Source: Actinoplanes sandaracinus
GTDB taxonomy: Bacteria; Actinomycetota; Actinomycetes; Mycobacteriales; Micromonosporaceae
NCBI RefSeq assembly: GCF_030009775.1
Contig: NZ_JASCTH010000023.1
Span: forward strand, 1-39,420
Length of the DNA stretch: 39,420 nt
Direction: 5' to 3'
Position 1 is the first letter of the stretch. Each line of letters begins with the position of its first letter. The notes beneath the pieces were generated by a model. The model did no database searches. It saw nothing but the letters and a program-made list of their open reading frames with translations, and had not been told where the DNA came from. Below are positions 5,722 through 14,533 of the stretch, piece by piece. The position numbers and the translations under genes were made by a program.

Positions 5722-8475
5722 ATGCGCGGCGACACCGATGCCGACCGTTTCGTCGGTCGGGGTCAGGAGCTGACGACATTGTTCGACTCCCTGCACCGAA
5801 GCCGGACCGGCCGGGTGCTCGTGGAGATCACCGGCGAGCCGGGGATCGGCAAGACTCGGCTGCTCGCCGAGTTCGCGTCCTGGGCGGCGGAGCACGACGC
5901 GCCGGTGGCCGACACGGTCGCGGCCGGCCGTGGCACCCCGCCTCGGGCAGTCGTGATCGACGACGCCGACCGGATCGCGGCGACGGGCCTCGCGGCGCTG
6001 GAGGAGATGCTGCGCCGGCCCGCCGAGGGCGGTGCCCTGGTGGTGCTCGCCTACCGGCCGCGGCAGGCCTCCGCTCGGCTGCAGGCGCTGCGCGCCACGC
6101 CGGGCTGGCAGGCCACCCACCTAACGCTCGGCGCGCTGGCCCCGGCCGACGCCGCCACCCTGGCGGCGACGCGGGCCTGCGACCGGCACCGTGCCGACGC
6201 GTACGCGGCCAGCGGCGGTAACCCGCGCTACCTGCGACTGCTGGCGGCCCTGTGCGCGGCTGCCGGCTGCCGGCTGGACGATGCCGCCGCCTTGGACCTG
6301 CCCGCCGACGACCTCGTACCCCTGCGGTTGGAGCTGGCCGGCCTCACGCCGGCCACGGTGACGGTGGCCCGGGCGGCGGCCGTGCTGGACGGCTCGTTGC
6401 GGCCCGAACTTCTCGCTCGGGTCGCCGAATGCGGCACCGCGGACGTGCTCGCCGCGATCGACGAGATGCTCGCGGCCGACGTGTTGCGCAGCGGTGCCGA
6501 GGCGGCGACGTTCCACTTCCGTCATCCGGTGCTGCGAGCGGTCGCCTACCACGACATCCCGGGCGGCTGGCGGCTCGCGGCGCACCGCCGCGCGGCCGAG
6601 GCCCTGCTGGTCGACGGTGCGCCGGTCGCACGGTTGGCCCAGCACATCGAGCAGATCAGCCGCACCGGTGACGGCACCGCGCTCGGCCTGCTGGTGGGGG
6701 CGGCGCGGGCGGTGGAACGGACCGCACCGGCCACCGCGGCGGCCTGGTATCAAGCCGCGCTGCGGCTGCTCACGCCGCTGCCGGAGCAGCGCACGAAGCG
6801 GTTGGAGTTGCTGACCGCCGTGGTCCGCACCAGCGGTGCCGCCGGTCTGCTCGACGAGTGCCGGGAGGCGCTGCAGTGCTGGGACGAGGCCGCTGCCGGC
6901 GACCCGTACGCCGCCGGCGGGGCCGGCACCGTGATCGAGTGGCGGGCCACCCTCGCGCGGCTGGCCGGCCGCTACACCCAGGCCCGATCGATCCTGCGCA
7001 CCGGCATCGCCCGGCTGGACGCCGCGGCGGAGACCGGGCCGCTGCGTTCCGCCCTCGCCGGCACCACGCTTTTCGACACCGGATGGGACTTCGCCGACGA
7101 TGCGCTGATCACCGCGGCCGGCGCCGACGACGCCGGAGCCCGGGTCCACGCCCTGGCGATGCACGCGGCCGTTCGGCTGACGCGTGGCGCGGTGGGCGCC
7201 GCGCTGCGCAGCGTGCACGAGGCGGCCCGGCTCGCCGACCGGCAGTCCGACACCGCACTGGCCGGCGACTGCGCGGCGCTGGCCGCGCTCGGCTGGATCG
7301 AGGCCTCTCTGGAGCGGTATCCGTTGGCCGGCACGCATCTGCAGCGCGCGCTGACGATCAGCCAGGCGACCGGGCAGTGGCCGAGCGCCGCCGTCGCCCT
7401 GGCCGCGTTGGCCACCGTGCAGCTGCGTCAGGGTCGGCTCGGCGAGGCCGCGTCGTATGCCGAACGGGCGGTTCAGCTCACCGCGGTGTCCGGCGCCGAG
7501 GATTTGCGGGCGATGGCGCTCACTGTGCGGGCACAGGTCTCGCTCGCCACCGGCGCCGTGCTGGCCTCGCTTGCCGACAGCCAGGCGGCCACCTCGATCG
7601 TGCCGCCCGACGGGCCGTGGTGGCGCCGGGCCGGGCTGGTGCATGCGCAGGCCCGGCTGGCCGACGGCGACCCGGACCGCTGCGTGACCGAGGTGCTCGA
7701 CGTCGCCGGGGGCGATCAGCTGCCGGACCTGCCTGCCGTCGACCGGGTCGCGGCGGCCGGACTGCTGAGCCGGGCCGAGCTGGCCCGCGGCGGCTCCGCC
7801 GAGGCCCTGGCCTGGGCCGAGCGAGCCGACGCCACCGCACGCAGGCTGGGTCTTCCCGGGCTGCTCGGTTCGGCCGCGAGCAGTCGCGCCGCGGCGACCG
7901 GCAACGCGGTCGAGGCGCTGGTGCACGCGGTCGAGGCGGTCTCCGCGTGCACCACCGCGGGGCACCTGTTGGACGCCGCCGAGGCCCACCTGCTCGCCGG
8001 CCACGGGCTGCTGACCCTCGGCGAGCCGCACCGGGCCGGCCGGCATCTCGACGCCGCCGAGCACCTGGCCGCCCGCTGCGGTGCCGCCCCGCTGCGCGAG
8101 GAGGTGGCGCGGCGGCGGAGTGCCGCCGCGCCGGCCGCTCGCCCGGCCGAGGGCGAGCAGTACGTGCTCAGCCAGCGTGAGTACGAAATTGCCGGCCTGG
8201 TCAGCGAGGGCCGGACGAACCGGCAGATCGCCCGGGCGCTGGAGGTCAGCCAGAAGACCGTGGAGACGCACCTCGCGCGCATCTTCACCAAGCTTGACGT
8301 GACCTCCCGCGCCCAAATCGCCAACATGGTGGGCCGCGCTACCATCGTCGCCCGCCCTCGCGCCCGGGCCCGGGCCGGCGCCGGGCCGTCCCGCCGAGCC
8401 GCCGCCCCCGACGCGCGCCCGGCCAGCAGCGCCCGGCCCAGCGCCGCCACATGCGGAGAACGCACCATGCTGTAG
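5722..8475 (+). CDS. LAL-type LuxR transcriptional regulator
   Basis: A 917-residue regulator, the likely pathway-specific activator. The N-terminus has a Walker A motif, GEPGIGKTR (residues 38-46), and a Walker B-like VVIDDADR (about 77-84). Only about 35 residues separate them, clearly shorter than usual for this ATPase family, so part of the P-loop domain seems deleted. The middle is Ala-rich and TPR-like. A LuxR helix-turn-helix (LSQREYEIAGLVSEG... through SQKTVETHLARIFTKL) spans about 815-870. About 45 Arg/Ala-rich residues follow it and lie antisense to the end of the neighbouring NRPS gene. GGAGG at 5711-5715 precedes the ATG at 5722; the longer open frame upstream overlaps mbtH and is rejected. 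Confidence 0.92.
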   Translation: MRGDTDADRFVGRGQELTTLFDSLHRSRTGRVLVEITGEPGIGKTRLLAEFASWAAEHDAPVADTVAAGRGTPPRAVVIDDADRIAATGLAALEEMLRRPAEGGALVVLAYRPRQASARLQALRATPGWQATHLTLGALAPADAATLAATRACDRHRADAYAASGGNPRYLRLLAALCAAAGCRLDDAAALDLPADDLVPLRLELAGLTPATVTVARAAAVLDGSLRPELLARVAECGTADVLAAIDEMLAADVLRSGAEAATFHFRHPVLRAVAYHDIPGGWRLAAHRRAAEALLVDGAPVARLAQHIEQISRTGDGTALGLLVGAARAVERTAPATAAAWYQAALRLLTPLPEQRTKRLELLTAVVRTSGAAGLLDECREALQCWDEAAAGDPYAAGGAGTVIEWRATLARLAGRYTQARSILRTGIARLDAAAETGPLRSALAGTTLFDTGWDFADDALITAAGADDAGARVHALAMHAAVRLTRGAVGAALRSVHEAARLADRQSDTALAGDCAALAALGWIEASLERYPLAGTHLQRALTISQATGQWPSAAVALAALATVQLRQGRLGEAASYAERAVQLTAVSGAEDLRAMALTVRAQVSLATGAVLASLADSQAATSIVPPDGPWWRRAGLVHAQARLADGDPDRCVTEVLDVAGGDQLPDLPAVDRVAAAGLLSRAELARGGSAEALAWAERADATARRLGLPGLLGSAASSRAAATGNAVEALVHAVEAVSACTTAGHLLDAAEAHLLAGHGLLTLGEPHRAGRHLDAAEHLAARCGAAPLREEVARRRSAAAPAARPAEGEQYVLSQREYEIAGLVSEGRTNRQIARALEVSQKTVETHLARIFTKLDVTSRAQIANMVGRATIVARPRARARAGAGPSRRAAAPDARPASSARPSAATCGERTML

Positions 8476-11400
8476 TGGTCCCCCGGCACGCGTCGGGGGA
8501 CCAGTCGTCCAGCGGCGTACCGGCGCCAGCCCTCGGCGAGCACGTCCGGCCGGTCGCCGTCGCCCGCCAGCAGCAGGTCGAGTCGGCCCGGCCAGACCCG
8601 TGGCGACCAGGATGAACCGGCGAGGGTGGTGGCCACCGCCACCTTTGCGCGCTGGTGCACCGCGGTGTGCTCGCCGGGGCGTACCAGGCCGGCCTCCGCC
8701 AGGGTGGAGACGGCCAGGTCGTATCCCTGCGCCACGCTGATCGTGCGCAGCCGTTGCGGGTCGAGCAGCACCGGTGGGTGCCCGACCGACTGGGCGAAAC
8801 TGGCCACGAAGAGGGCCAGCGCATCGGCGTGGTCGACCGGCCGGGGCGTGTGCGGTGGCGGCGCGCTGTCCAGCAGGGCCACCATCCCGGTCTCCTCGCC
8901 CAGCCGCTCGGCGATCGCGAGCGCCAACCAGCCGCCCAGCGACCAACCCGCCAGGTGATACGGCCCGACCGGCTGGATCCGCCGGATCGCCGCGACGTGC
9001 CGGTCGACGAGTTCCGGCATGCGCTCCAGCGGCTCGCCGCCGTCGAGTCCGAGTGCCTGCAGGCCGTAGCACGGCTGGTCGGCGGCGAGGTGGTCGCCGA
9101 GGCCCAGGTAGGGCACGGCGGAGCCGCCGGTGGAGTGCACGCAGAACAGCGCCGGCCGCTCGCCCGTCGTGGCGATCGGCAGCACATGCTCGCCATCCTC
9201 GGGTTCGAGCGCCGTCGGTGTCTGCGCCGCGGCGGCGAGGTCGGCGAGCGTACGGTTCTCAAAGACCTGCCGCGGAGTGATCCGCACCCCGCGCCGGGCC
9301 GCCAGCTCCACCGTCCGGATCGCCGAGACGGAGCTGCCGCCGAGCGCGAAGAAGTTGTCCGCCACCCCCACCTGCTGCAGCCCGAGGACCTCGCACCAGG
9401 CTTCGGCCAGGGCGCGCTCGGTCGCGGTCGAGGGCGCCGTCGACGCGGTCCCGGCGATGCTGTCACCGGGTGCGGGCAACTTCTGACGGTCCACCTTGCC
9501 GTTCGGGTTCAGCGGGAGCCGGTCCAACCACACCAGGCGGGCCGGAACCATGAAGTCCGGCAGCGTGCGGCGCAGCGCCGCGCGTACCGCCACGTCGTCG
9601 GGCTGAGCGTCGGCCGGCACCAGGTAGGCCACCAGGCGTTGTTCCACGCCGTCGGTGCGCGCGACCACCACGGCGGCGGCCACCGCGGGGTCCGCCCGCA
9701 GCGCCACCTCGACCTCGCCGAGCTCGATCCGGAAGCCCCGGATCTTCACCTGATGGTCCATCCGGCCGAGGAACTCGATGGTGCCGTCGGAGAGCCAGCG
9801 GACCAGGTCGCCGGTGCGGTACATCCGTTGGCCGCTGCCGCGGAACGGGTCCGGCAGGAACCGCTCGGCCGTCAGGGCCGGCCGGCGGTGATAGCCGTGC
9901 GACACTCCGGCACCGCCGAGATACAGCTCGCCCGGCACACCGACCGGCAGCGGCCGCTGCCACCGATCCAGCACGTAGCTTGTGCTGTTGGCCAGCGGCC
10001 GCCCGATCGGCACCCGGGCCGGCGCGCCGGTGACCTCGCACGCGGTGGCGTAGACGGTGGCCTCGGTCGGCCCGTACGCGTTGACGATCCTGGCGTCGGT
10101 CGCGGCCGCGAGCTGGGCGACCAGTGCGGGAGCGAGTGCCTCGCCGGCGAGCAACAGCAGCTGCAGCTTTCGCAGGGCCGCCCGCGCGGCCGGATCGTCG
10201 ACGAGTAGTTGGGCCAGCGACGGCGTGCCCTGGAGATGTGTGACGCCGTGCCGGGGGATCAGGGCAGCCAGTGATGCCGGATCGGTCGGCGGTGCGAGCA
10301 GGTCCTCGGTGCGGCCACTGGCCACCACGACCCGGTACCCGCGCGCCAGGGTCCACAGCAGCTCGGTGACCGATACGTCGAAGGAGACCGACGCCAGCGC
10401 CAGCCAGGTGCCCGGCTCCGTGCCGAGCAGCCGGTCCATGACCGTGGTGAACGCGGTGAGTTGGGCGTGCCGTACCCCGACGCCCTTGGGACGGCCGGTC
10501 GAACCGGACGTGTAGATCATGTAGGCCAGCCGGTCCGGGGGCACTCGCACCGGCGGGGCGGTGGCCGGCTCCTCGGCCAGCAGTCGCTCCTGCGTGGCGA
10601 GGTCAAGCACGGTCCCAGCGTCCACCCGATCGCGGCCGACTTGATCCACCACGACCGCGGTCGGCGCGGCGTCGTCGAGGATCTGCGCGAGCCGGTGCGA
10701 CGGGTACGCCGGGTCCAGCGGCAGGTAACCGGCCCCGGCCTTGAGGATCCCGAGCAGGCCGGCGACCAGGTCCACCGAGCGGTCGACGCAGATGCCGACC
10801 AGGTCGCCGGGGCGCACGCCGATCCGGTGCAGCCGGTGGGCGATCCGGTTAGCCCGCTCGTCGAGGGCCGCGTAGCTCACCGTGCGCCCGCCGCTGATCA
10901 CCGCGTCCGCGTCGGGTGTGCGCGCGGCCCGCGCGGCGATCACCTCGTGCACCGGGGCTTCGTCGGTGTGTCCGGTCGCGGTGTCGTTCCAGGCGAGCAT
11001 CACCTGGTCGCGCTCCGGCGGGGTGAGTAGCTCCAGCTCGCTGAGTCGGCGGTCCGGTCGCGCGACGGCGCTCTCCAGCACCCGTTGGTAGTGCCCGAGC
11101 AGGCGGGTCATCCGGTCCGCGTCGAACAGGTCGGTCGCGTACTCGAGGCTGAGGTCGATGCCGGTCAGCCCCGGCCGTTCTCCGACGCCGAGCCCGGCGT
11201 CGAAGCGGGAGGTGGTGCCGCCGACCACGACCGGATCCATGGTGACCTCGCCGAGCCGGCCGCCGTCCGCGCCGGATCCGGTCATGAAGAGGGCCACCTG
11301 GAACAGCGGGTTACGTCCGGGGTCGCGGTCCGGTCGAAGGTCGGTGACCAGCCGGTCGAAGGGCAGCTCCTGGTGGGTGTGCGCGCCGAGGACCGCCTCG

Positions 11401-12476
11401 CTGGAGCGCGCCAGCAACTCCCGGAAGGTGGGGTCGCCGGCGGTGGAGGTGCGCAGTACCACGGTGTTGGCGAAGAAGCCGATCAAGGGCTCGACCTCGG
11501 CGCAGGTGCGGCCGGAGAAGATCGAGCCGAGCGCGATGTCGTCCTGCCCGGTGTAGCGCGACAGCAGAGCGGTGAATCCGGCGAGCGCCACCGGCAGCAT
11601 CCGGGTGCGGTCCTTCTCGGCCAGTGCCGCCAGGTCGCGGTGCAGCTCGGCCGGCAGCAGCCGGTCGGCCACCGCGCCGGCCCAGGTCGGCTCGGCCGGT
11701 CGTGGCCGGTCGCCGGGAAACTGCAGGGTGGGCAGGCCGTCGAGTCGGGCGCGCCAGTACGCGAGGTCAGTCGCGAACCCGGTCTCGGCCCGTTCCCGCT
11801 GCCACACCGCGTAGTCGGCGTACTGCACCGGCAGCACCGGTAGCTGCGGGGTACGCCCGGTGCGGGCCGCCTGGTACCCCTCGGTCAGCTCGGTCATCAG
11901 CAGCGAGGTCGACCAGGCGTCGATGGCGATGTGATGTAGCGCCAGCACCAGCAGATGGTCGTCGTCGGCCAGGCGGGTCAGCACGGCTCGCAGCATCGGG
12001 CCGCTGGCCAGGTCGAACGGCCGGCTGCCCTGCTCGGCGGCGAGCCGCCGGACGTGCTCGTCGCGGTCCGCGGCCGGCGTCTGCGGCGACTGCAGCACGG
12101 CCAGCGGGAAGACCGCGGGCGCGGGGTCGACAACCTGGCGGGGCCCGTCCGGGGTGGACAGGTAGCGGGTGCGCAGGCTTTCGTGCCGGCGCACCATCTC
12201 GGTGAGGGCGTCGCGCAGCGACCCGACGTCCAGCCAGCCGCGCAGGCGTAGCGCCAGCGGCGAGTTGTAGACCGGCTGCCCACCGGCCATCCGATCCAGG
12301 AACCACAACCGTTCCTGGGCGAAGGACAGCGGCAGGGGCGCGTCCCGGCGTACCGGCCGCACCCGCGGCGGCGTGACCGGCCGCCGCGACGTCCGTAGCT
12401 CGCGGAGCAGTCGCTCCCGCTGCTGCGGCGAGAGCCGGGCCAGCCGCTGCCGGACGTCCTCGGTGGTGTCCACCAT
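7716..12476 (-). CDS. NRPS module C-A-T-TE (chain-releasing)
   Basis: The open frame gives 1586 residues. Domains in order: condensation (about 45-470), with active-site HHIAIDA at 181-187 where the family has HHxxxDG; adenylation (about 480-990), with TSGSTGRPKG near 655; carrier (Ser near 1048 in GGSSV); and a type I thioesterase (about 1095-1350), with GWSLGG (Ser near 1179) and PGDHYSM. My reading of the A-domain specificity positions is D-V-T-Q-L-A-A-V-Y-K, which I cannot match to a substrate. GGAGGAG precedes the ATG at 12476. The thioesterase homology ends near base 8430, yet there is no stop in frame until 7716. This leaves about 237 residues antisense to the LAL gene, so a lost stop or a sequence frameshift is likely. 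A stop in another frame at 8339 would suit a frameshift. Confidence 0.9.
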   Translation of the reverse strand: MVDTTEDVRQRLARLSPQQRERLLRELRTSRRPVTPPRVRPVRRDAPLPLSFAQERLWFLDRMAGGQPVYNSPLALRLRGWLDVGSLRDALTEMVRRHESLRTRYLSTPDGPRQVVDPAPAVFPLAVLQSPQTPAADRDEHVRRLAAEQGSRPFDLASGPMLRAVLTRLADDDHLLVLALHHIAIDAWSTSLLMTELTEGYQAARTGRTPQLPVLPVQYADYAVWQRERAETGFATDLAYWRARLDGLPTLQFPGDRPRPAEPTWAGAVADRLLPAELHRDLAALAEKDRTRMLPVALAGFTALLSRYTGQDDIALGSIFSGRTCAEVEPLIGFFANTVVLRTSTAGDPTFRELLARSSEAVLGAHTHQELPFDRLVTDLRPDRDPGRNPLFQVALFMTGSGADGGRLGEVTMDPVVVGGTTSRFDAGLGVGERPGLTGIDLSLEYATDLFDADRMTRLLGHYQRVLESAVARPDRRLSELELLTPPERDQVMLAWNDTATGHTDEAPVHEVIAARAARTPDADAVISGGRTVSYAALDERANRIAHRLHRIGVRPGDLVGICVDRSVDLVAGLLGILKAGAGYLPLDPAYPSHRLAQILDDAAPTAVVVDQVGRDRVDAGTVLDLATQERLLAEEPATAPPVRVPPDRLAYMIYTSGSTGRPKGVGVRHAQLTAFTTVMDRLLGTEPGTWLALASVSFDVSVTELLWTLARGYRVVVASGRTEDLLAPPTDPASLAALIPRHGVTHLQGTPSLAQLLVDDPAARAALRKLQLLLLAGEALAPALVAQLAAATDARIVNAYGPTEATVYATACEVTGAPARVPIGRPLANSTSYVLDRWQRPLPVGVPGELYLGGAGVSHGYHRRPALTAERFLPDPFRGSGQRMYRTGDLVRWLSDGTIEFLGRMDHQVKIRGFRIELGEVEVALRADPAVAAAVVVARTDGVEQRLVAYLVPADAQPDDVAVRAALRRTLPDFMVPARLVWLDRLPLNPNGKVDRQKLPAPGDSIAGTASTAPSTATERALAEAWCEVLGLQQVGVADNFFALGGSSVSAIRTVELAARRGVRITPRQVFENRTLADLAAAAQTPTALEPEDGEHVLPIATTGERPALFCVHSTGGSAVPYLGLGDHLAADQPCYGLQALGLDGGEPLERMPELVDRHVAAIRRIQPVGPYHLAGWSLGGWLALAIAERLGEETGMVALLDSAPPPHTPRPVDHADALALFVASFAQSVGHPPVLLDPQRLRTISVAQGYDLAVSTLAEAGLVRPGEHTAVHQRAKVAVATTLAGSSWSPRVWPGRLDLLLAGDGDRPDVLAEGWRRYAAGRLVPRRVPGDHYSMVRSPHVAALGRALLAGRASGAAARRDGPAPARARARGRATMVARPTMLAIWAREVTSSLVKMRARCVSTVFWLTSSARAICRFVRPSLTRPAISYSRWLSTYCSPSAGRAAGAAALRRRATSSRSGAAPQRAARCSAASRCRPARCGSPRVSSPWPASRWASAASNRCPAVVHAETASTACTSASTALPVAAARLLAAEPSSPGRPSLRAVASARSAQARASAEPPRASSARLSSPAAATRSTAGRSGS

Positions 12477-12677
12477 GTGCCTCGTCTCCTCCCGATCGGC
12501 GTCACACGCCCTCGCGGCCAGAGTTCCGGCGCCCGCGCCGTCCGGCCAGTCCGGGTAATGACGGACGAGTCCCCGCGGGCCGCGGCTGCCAGGGTGAGTC
12601 CGTCCGGAGCACGACCGAATACCGCGGAGGAGAGCCATGACCGGCCGGAGGAATCGCACGACGGACGGAGGCGACGT
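12477..12677. promoter_or_regulatory. divergent promoter region between the TE-NRPS and the AmCP operon
   Basis: A 201-base gap between divergent genes that must hold both promoters. GACGGAC near 12570 and GTCCGTC near 12598 form a 7-base inverted repeat. The right part holds a short leader frame (12637-12681). I could not pick -35/-10 boxes with confidence. Confidence 0.4.
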
Positions 12678-12681
12678 ATGA
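12637..12681 (+). CDS. 14-residue leader peptide coupled to the dioxygenase gene
   Basis: A short frame encoding MTGRRNRTTDGGDV. It has an excellent ribosome-binding site (GCGGAGGAGA, 12624-12633). Its TGA stop (12679-12681) overlaps the ATG of the dioxygenase gene (12678-12680), the same arrangement the rest of this operon uses. The dioxygenase's own GGAGG lies inside this frame. It may couple translation of the first operon gene or act as an attenuator sensitive to Arg/Thr tRNA charging. It is too short for homology evidence. Confidence 0.4.
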   Translation: MTGRRNRTTDGGDV

Positions 12682-13424
12682 GCGTCTTCGGCCTGGCCGC
12701 AGAGGGCCTCATCGAGACGTCGCTGCATGATCACGTCACGCAGGCGGCTGAGGACGGGTTCACCGTCCTGCGCCGCGCGCAGACGCAGCAACTGACCTCC
12801 CTCGAGGACCTCGAGGGCTTCCAGCAGTTCTGGGACGACCTACGGCTGGACGAGGAGCTGGCCGACGGGGGAAAGTACCGCTACCGCCGCTACGGGCGCC
12901 TGCACGTCCGGGTCGAGCCGAGCGGGCCGCGCTTCGCGGTCCTGCCGCACACCACCTTCCGGCAGGACGTCATCCCGCTGTGGCAGGGCAAGGACCGCTC
13001 GTTCGCCCCGGCGTCGGCGGAGGCCCTGCTGCACCCCGGGATGCGCGCCCTGGTCGGCCTGGACGCCCAGCTGGCCACCGCGCTCAGCGGCCGCACCGAC
13101 TGGGAGGTCGGGGTGCATCTGGTCCGCATCGTCGCCCCGTACGGTGCCGCCGGCAAGCCGACCCCGGAGGGGCGGCACCGCGACGGGCACCTGTTCGTCG
13201 GCATGCACCTGCTGCGCCGCGATGCCTGCGAGGGCGGGGAGTCCACGGTCTTCCCGGACCACGGCGCCCCGGTGCGGTCGACCCTCGTCGACCCCCTCGA
13301 CTCGATGTTCGTCGACGACCATCGGGTCATGCACGAGGTCTCGCCGATCCGGGCGACCGCCGGTGACGGGGTGCGCGACATGCTGCTGGTGGATCTCAAC
13401 CCGTTCGACCCCGGCGTCGCCTGA
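12678..13424 (+). CDS. 2OG/Fe(II) dioxygenase, isoleucine-hydroxylase-like family
   Basis: A 248-residue protein of the 2OG-Fe dioxygenase family that includes the Bacillus free isoleucine 4-hydroxylase (PF10014 type). Iron ligands are visible as H167-x-D169 in GRHRDGHLF and a distal His219 in VMHEVSPI. Arg233 in GVRDMLLVDL is a candidate for binding 2-oxoglutarate. EGGESTVF between them is characteristic of the family. It is the first full-length gene of the operon and overlaps lysK by one base (TGATG). Family members act on free amino acids, so hydroxylation of the AmCP-derived amino acid or of an NRPS building block is a reasonable inference. Confidence 0.88.
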   Translation: MSVFGLAAEGLIETSLHDHVTQAAEDGFTVLRRAQTQQLTSLEDLEGFQQFWDDLRLDEELADGGKYRYRRYGRLHVRVEPSGPRFAVLPHTTFRQDVIPLWQGKDRSFAPASAEALLHPGMRALVGLDAQLATALSGRTDWEVGVHLVRIVAPYGAAGKPTPEGRHRDGHLFVGMHLLRRDACEGGESTVFPDHGAPVRSTLVDPLDSMFVDDHRVMHEVSPIRATAGDGVRDMLLVDLNPFDPGVA

Positions 13425-14533
13425 TGGGCCGGCTGGACCAGGACGCTGCGATCGCGCTGCTGCGCGAGATGGTGCAGATCCCGTCGGTGTCCGGCGCCGA
13501 GGGGCAACTGGTCGGCCGGCTCGCCGCGCTCACCCGTGACTGGGGCCTGCGCAGCCGGATCGACGAGGTGGGCAACCTGCACGTCGAGGCCGGCGCCGCG
13601 GACGGCCCGGAACTCATGCTGCTGGGCCACATCGACACCGTGCCGGGCGACCTGCCGGTCCGGCTCGAGGGGAATCGGCTGCACGGCCGCGGCACGGTCG
13701 ACGCGAAGGGTCCGCTCGCCACCATGCTGTGCGCCGCGCGGCGGCTCGCCGACCGGATCCCGGCCAGGATCGTCGTGGTCGGTGCGGTGGACGAGGAGCG
13801 CACCTCGGTCGGGGCGCGGCACCTGATGAACCGGCCGGCGCCGGACGCCGTGGTAATCGGGGAGCCGAGTGGGGCGGACGGCGTCGGGATCGGCTACATG
13901 GGCATCGTCCGGTTCGCGCTGGATGTGGTGCGGCCGGCGGCGCACACCAGCTCGAAACAGCGCACCGCCGCCGAGGTCGCGATCGATCGCTGGCCTGAGC
14001 TGCGCGAACGGCTGGCCGCCGGGTACGACCTCGAGGGGCCTCTCTCCGAGCGGCCGCTGCCCTCGGTCGTCGCCGTACGCGGCGACCTGGAACAGTCCCG
14101 GCTGGAGGTGTCTTGCCGGGTACCGATCGGGTTCGACGCCGAGGCCTTCGCCGCCGAGCTGCGGCAGTGGGCCGACGGCGACCGGCTCACCGTCATCGAG
14201 CAGGTTCCGGCGGTGCGCGCCGCGCGTACCTCGCCGGTGGCCGGCGCGCTGCACGCGGCGATCCGCGCCCGCGGCGGCCGCCCGCGGCACCGGCTCAAGC
14301 TCGGCACCTCGGACTGGAACGTCGTCGGTCCACGCTGGGGCGTGCCGATCGCCGCCTACGGCCCGGGCGACTCCCAGCTCTGTCATACCAGTGCCGAACA
14401 CATCAGCTTGCCCGAATATCTCACCGCCATCGACACGCTCACCGACGCGCTGGAACGGCTGGCGAACTCGATGCGACCCCTGCTCGCCACTGCCGGTGGC
14501 GTCCGAGAAGGAAATGGAGGCAACGGCTCGTGA
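13424..14533 (+). CDS. lysK: LysK-type AmCP-amino acid hydrolase (M20 family)
   Basis: A 369-residue M20 metallopeptidase of the LysK group, which cuts the isopeptide bond and releases the finished amino acid from LysW. Metal-site motifs are GHIDTVPG (H69, D71), GRGTVDAKG (D93), DEE (about 123-125) and GEPSG (about 146-150). The C-terminal LGTSDWNVV and AYGPGDSQLCHTSAEHI are characteristic of LysK rather than of general ArgE/DapE enzymes. It overlaps the dioxygenase and lysX genes at both ends. With LysX, W, Y and Z in the same window it completes the carrier cycle. Confidence 0.92.
   Translation: MGRLDQDAAIALLREMVQIPSVSGAEGQLVGRLAALTRDWGLRSRIDEVGNLHVEAGAADGPELMLLGHIDTVPGDLPVRLEGNRLHGRGTVDAKGPLATMLCAARRLADRIPARIVVVGAVDEERTSVGARHLMNRPAPDAVVIGEPSGADGVGIGYMGIVRFALDVVRPAAHTSSKQRTAAEVAIDRWPELRERLAAGYDLEGPLSERPLPSVVAVRGDLEQSRLEVSCRVPIGFDAEAFAAELRQWADGDRLTVIEQVPAVRAARTSPVAGALHAAIRARGGRPRHRLKLGTSDWNVVGPRWGVPIAAYGPGDSQLCHTSAEHISLPEYLTAIDTLTDALERLANSMRPLLATAGGVREGNGGNGS

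Noticed and set aside
6121..9072. 983-codon open frame on the minus strand across the LAL gene
   Set aside because: It is antisense to a well-supported regulator, has Gly/Arg/Gln-rich composition without motifs, and follows from high GC with few stop codons.
12890..14401. 503-codon minus-strand frame opposite the dioxygenase and lysK
   Set aside because: Both plus-strand genes have complete catalytic motifs; the minus frame has none.
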